From: M3007 sp046160345
GTDB taxonomy: Bacteria; Bacteroidota; Bacteroidia; Chitinophagales; Saprospiraceae
Direction of reading: 5' to 3'
Assembly: GCA_046160345.1 (NCBI GenBank)
Contig: JBJXGO010000166.1
Location: forward strand, 1-43,419
DNA length: 43,419 nucleotides
Under the pieces are notes generated by a model. That model was not told where the DNA came from and did no database searches. It saw nothing but the letters and a program-made list of their open reading frames with translations. The position numbers and the translations under genes were made by a program. The first letter of the stretch is position 1. Every line of letters starts with the position of its first letter. This document shows, piece after piece, positions 40,919 to 43,419 of this stretch.

Positions 40919-43303
40919 ATGAAACTACAAAAACAATTTTCAAGCCTTTTGTTAGGGCTTGCTATTTCTACACTGGGATTTGCCCAAAATCAAAATATCA
41001 CTTTCCGCTCCAAACTCTCTTTTCCCGGCCAAACCGTGGCCAATATGAGTGGCTGGGCTTCTCCGGATGGAAAGGAGTATGCCTTGGTTGGGGCTTCTAA
41101 GGGACTGATCATTGTTGATGTAACAGATCCTGATGTGCCCGTTCAAATCGTGCAATTGCCTGGCCCCGACAATTTTTGGAAAGAGATCAAAACCTATTCC
41201 CACTACGCTTATGTGGTGTCTGAAGGCGGGCAAGGTGTACAAATTGTGGACCTAAGCGCACTGCCTTCTGCCAACGTACCAAACAAGTTTTACTTAGGGG
41301 ATGGAGCAATTGCCAACCAAATCAACACCATACACGCACTGCATATTGATTTGACGAAAGGTTTTCTATATGCCTATGGGAGCAATTTGTTCAATGGAGG
41401 GGCGGTCGTACTGGATTTGAACACTGACCCCTGGAACCCAACTTATGTAGGCAAATTTGACCAACTTGGGTACATTCACGACGGGTATGTTGACAACGAC
41501 ACCCTTTATGCCGGACATATCAATTTCGGCATTTTCTCCGTAGTGGATATGAGTGACAAAACGGCCCCCCTGGTGCTCAACACCCAAAGCACCCCCAATC
41601 ACTTCACCCACAATACCTGGCTTTCTGAAGATCGCAAAACGCTTTTCACCACGGATGAAACAGCCAATTCCTATCTGGCTGCCTACGATGTGAGCAACCC
41701 GGATGATATCAAGTTTCTGGATAAAATGCAGACCGGGCCAGGCTCTGGAAGCATCGTACACAATACACATGTTCTGGGCAATTATGCCATAACTGCCTGG
41801 TACACAGAAGGATTGAACATTGTGGATGTAACCAAACCCAACAGTCTGGTAGAAACTGGCAAATACGATACCTACCCGCAGGGATCTGGTGGCGGCTTTG
41901 ATGGTTGTTGGGGTGTATATCCTTATTTGCCATCCGGAAATTTCGTGGCTGGCAACATCAACCCCGCTGAACTTTGGGTGCTTACGCCAAGTTATCAGCG
42001 TGCCTGTTATCTGGAAGGGAAAATAACCGACGCTTCCAATGGACAAGCCATTTCGGGAGCACAGGTTCAGATCCTTGGCAATACCACCTCGACCAAAACG
42101 ACCGGCCCAGATGGTTTGTATAATACCGGTCAGGCACAGGAAGGGATGGCCCAGTTGCTGGTCTCAAAATTTGGTTATTACTCCACCACTGTTCCTGTTG
42201 ATTTGCTTAAAGGAGAAGTCACGACGGTCAACATATCCTTAACGCCTGTACCCAGTTATACCATTTCCGGATCGGTGGTTACCAGCAACAACGGATCCCC
42301 TATTCCAAATGCTCAGGTAGCCATTTTATCAGCCGATACCAGCTTCTATACCATCGCCGATGCAAATGGACAGTTTGCCCTCTCCAATATAGTTGAAGGG
42401 AAGTATGATATCGTAGCCGGAATATGGGGATATCGCTACAGGGTAGTCAACCAGGATATAAATGCTTCCAATCAGCTGATCATGGCTTTGGACAAGGGCT
42501 ATCAGGACGACTTTGTGTTTGACTATGGTTGGAGCAAGAGTGGCAGCTCTTTGACAGGTATTTGGGAACGAACGGATGCACCGCTTGGCGTGGATGTTGG
42601 AATTTTGGTTGCGCCCAATGCTGACTTCATTGCCGACATTGGCTATTCCTGCTATGTGACCGGCAACGGTTCCAGCGAAATAGATGCGGACGACGTCGAA
42701 GATGGGACTAGTATTCTCACCTCTCCTATGATGGATTTGAGCAACTACCCCGACCCACGCATTACAGCCCAGGTTTGGTTCGTAAGCGCTACTTTCAACC
42801 AGGAGTTTCTTGATTCCATCAAAATCTATCTCAGCAATGGAATCGAGGAAAAACTCATCTGGCAGCGCAAAGGCGATAATTTTGCCTGGCAATTCATGCA
42901 GGTTGACGCGACCGACTTTTTACCTGTCACCAATACCATGCAGCTACGGGTGGTTTGTTTCGACAACCCGACTGGAATGATATTGGATACCTACGAGGCC
43001 GCATTGGATCGATTCAGGGTGACGGGTGTAACGGTTGGCACAGAAGACTTATTCGCGACATCCTCCCTTATTGCCATGCCCAATCCTTTCAATCACAACA
43101 CCTTGCTGAGCTATCAAAATGTAGGAAAAAACAGCCTGTTGAAGGTTTTTGACCTCGCAGGACGTCCAGTCCAAAACTTCCAACTGGAAGCTAGCTCAGG
43201 TCAAATCAGCATCGGTGAAGGACTGCCCAATGGCGTTTACTTTGCCCGCATCGAGCAAGATGGCCAGGTGTCAAAACCATTGAAGGTGGTGAAAGTGAAT
43301 TAA
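40919..43303 (+). CDS. Choice-of-anchor B family protein with carboxypeptidase-regulatory-like domains and T9SS domain
   Basis: 794 residues from ATG 40919. Signal peptide about 1-22 (ending LGFAQ). Residues ~25-360 form LVIVD-type beta-propeller repeats (LIIVDVTDPDVPVQIV, VQIVDLSALP, FSVVDMSDKTAPLVL, AAYDVSNPDDIKFL, LNIVDVTKPNSLVETG), the pattern of the choice-of-anchor B family. Two carboxypeptidase-regulatory-like beta sandwiches follow (LEGKITDASNGQAISGAQVQIL and ISGSVVTSNNGSPIPNAQVAIL, about 364-525), then a jelly-roll-like region and a T9SS sorting domain (MPNPFNHNTLLSY...GVYFARIEQDGQVSKPLKVVKVN). Surface-exposed; ligand unknown. Confidence 0.88.
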   Translation: MKLQKQFSSLLLGLAISTLGFAQNQNITFRSKLSFPGQTVANMSGWASPDGKEYALVGASKGLIIVDVTDPDVPVQIVQLPGPDNFWKEIKTYSHYAYVVSEGGQGVQIVDLSALPSANVPNKFYLGDGAIANQINTIHALHIDLTKGFLYAYGSNLFNGGAVVLDLNTDPWNPTYVGKFDQLGYIHDGYVDNDTLYAGHINFGIFSVVDMSDKTAPLVLNTQSTPNHFTHNTWLSEDRKTLFTTDETANSYLAAYDVSNPDDIKFLDKMQTGPGSGSIVHNTHVLGNYAITAWYTEGLNIVDVTKPNSLVETGKYDTYPQGSGGGFDGCWGVYPYLPSGNFVAGNINPAELWVLTPSYQRACYLEGKITDASNGQAISGAQVQILGNTTSTKTTGPDGLYNTGQAQEGMAQLLVSKFGYYSTTVPVDLLKGEVTTVNISLTPVPSYTISGSVVTSNNGSPIPNAQVAILSADTSFYTIADANGQFALSNIVEGKYDIVAGIWGYRYRVVNQDINASNQLIMALDKGYQDDFVFDYGWSKSGSSLTGIWERTDAPLGVDVGILVAPNADFIADIGYSCYVTGNGSSEIDADDVEDGTSILTSPMMDLSNYPDPRITAQVWFVSATFNQEFLDSIKIYLSNGIEEKLIWQRKGDNFAWQFMQVDATDFLPVTNTMQLRVVCFDNPTGMILDTYEAALDRFRVTGVTVGTEDLFATSSLIAMPNPFNHNTLLSYQNVGKNSLLKVFDLAGRPVQNFQLEASSGQISIGEGLPNGVYFARIEQDGQVSKPLKVVKVN

Positions 43304-43345
43304 GCCGCCTGATGGCTCTAAGCCGCATTGTATGGAATTAAATTC

Positions 43346-43388
43346 GGGGATTTTCCGCTTTTGGTGGAAAATCCCTGCTTTTTTTTCT
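43346..43388 (+). terminator. Terminator after the choice-of-anchor B gene
   Basis: GGGATTTTCC pairs perfectly with GGAAAATCCC around a 9-nt loop, followed by TGCTTTTTTTTC. Confidence 0.85.
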
Positions 43389-43419
43389 TCAGATTCCAAA
43401 ATAGCCACCGTCCTTTGTT

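Noticed and set aside
40834..41100. 88-codon frame overlapping the start of the choice-of-anchor B gene
   Set aside because: Out of frame with a well-supported signal peptide and propeller domain.
1..43419. CRISPR array, prophage or insertion sequence
   Set aside because: No regular spaced repeats, no integrase, transposase or phage structural genes are visible in the window; the repeats present are short hairpins and heptamers.

Overview
The window looks like chromosome of a Bacteroidota bacterium, most likely of the Saprospiria/Chitinophagia side. The reasons are six proteins with type IX secretion (T9SS) C-terminal sorting domains, a dockerin-like plus T9SS metalloprotease, promoters of the TTTG-N19/20-TAnnTTTG type, starts without clear Shine-Dalgarno sequences, and a DUF4199/membrane-LuxR gene pair. 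The exact genus cannot be fixed from sequence reading alone.

Layout. 1-5.2 kb: the end of a T9SS cargo gene, ndk, then a forward cluster nrnA, two tandem FKBP-type PPIases and prfB, which has the classical programmed +1 frameshift. 5.3-12 kb (reverse): a metalloprotease of the M43 type and two tandem beta-helix surface proteins, all T9SS cargo. One is broken at a G9 tract and one has a 7-bp repeat inside its signal-peptide region. 12.3-17.6 kb: clpC, a STAS-domain protein, a small membrane protein and icd. 17.8-20.3 kb: an AT-richer patch with an unrecognised four-TM protein, a vWA-like lipoprotein and a frameshifted thermonuclease. 20.3-27 kb: NlpC/P60 peptidase, tRNA-Thr(CGT), tRNA-Pro(CGG), tatD, recQ and maeB.

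27-37.3 kb (reverse) is a complete L-rhamnoside utilisation operon. A secreted GH78 rhamnosidase frees rhamnose, RhaT imports it, RhaM and RhaI convert it to rhamnulose, and RhaB phosphorylates it. A bifunctional RhaE-type aldolase/dehydrogenase then gives dihydroxyacetone phosphate and lactate, and an FMN-dependent alpha-hydroxyacid dehydrogenase oxidises lactate to pyruvate. Convergent maeB can interconvert pyruvate and malate.

37.4-38 kb has no convincing protein gene but holds two homologous, tandem, same-strand small RNA candidates of about 125 nt with conserved cores, compensating stem changes and their own terminators. 38.3-43.4 kb: two more T9SS cargo proteins flanking a membrane-bound LuxR regulator and a DUF4199 protein.

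The most unusual material is repeat biology: (i) a family of 33-nt hairpins with conserved ends and centre but different stems, found in terminator positions and twice inside the rhaB reading frame, (ii) heptanucleotide tandem repeats beside gene starts and ends, one able to switch the reading frame of a secreted protease, (iii) GTAG-headed REP-like hairpins, and (iv) the tandem small RNAs.
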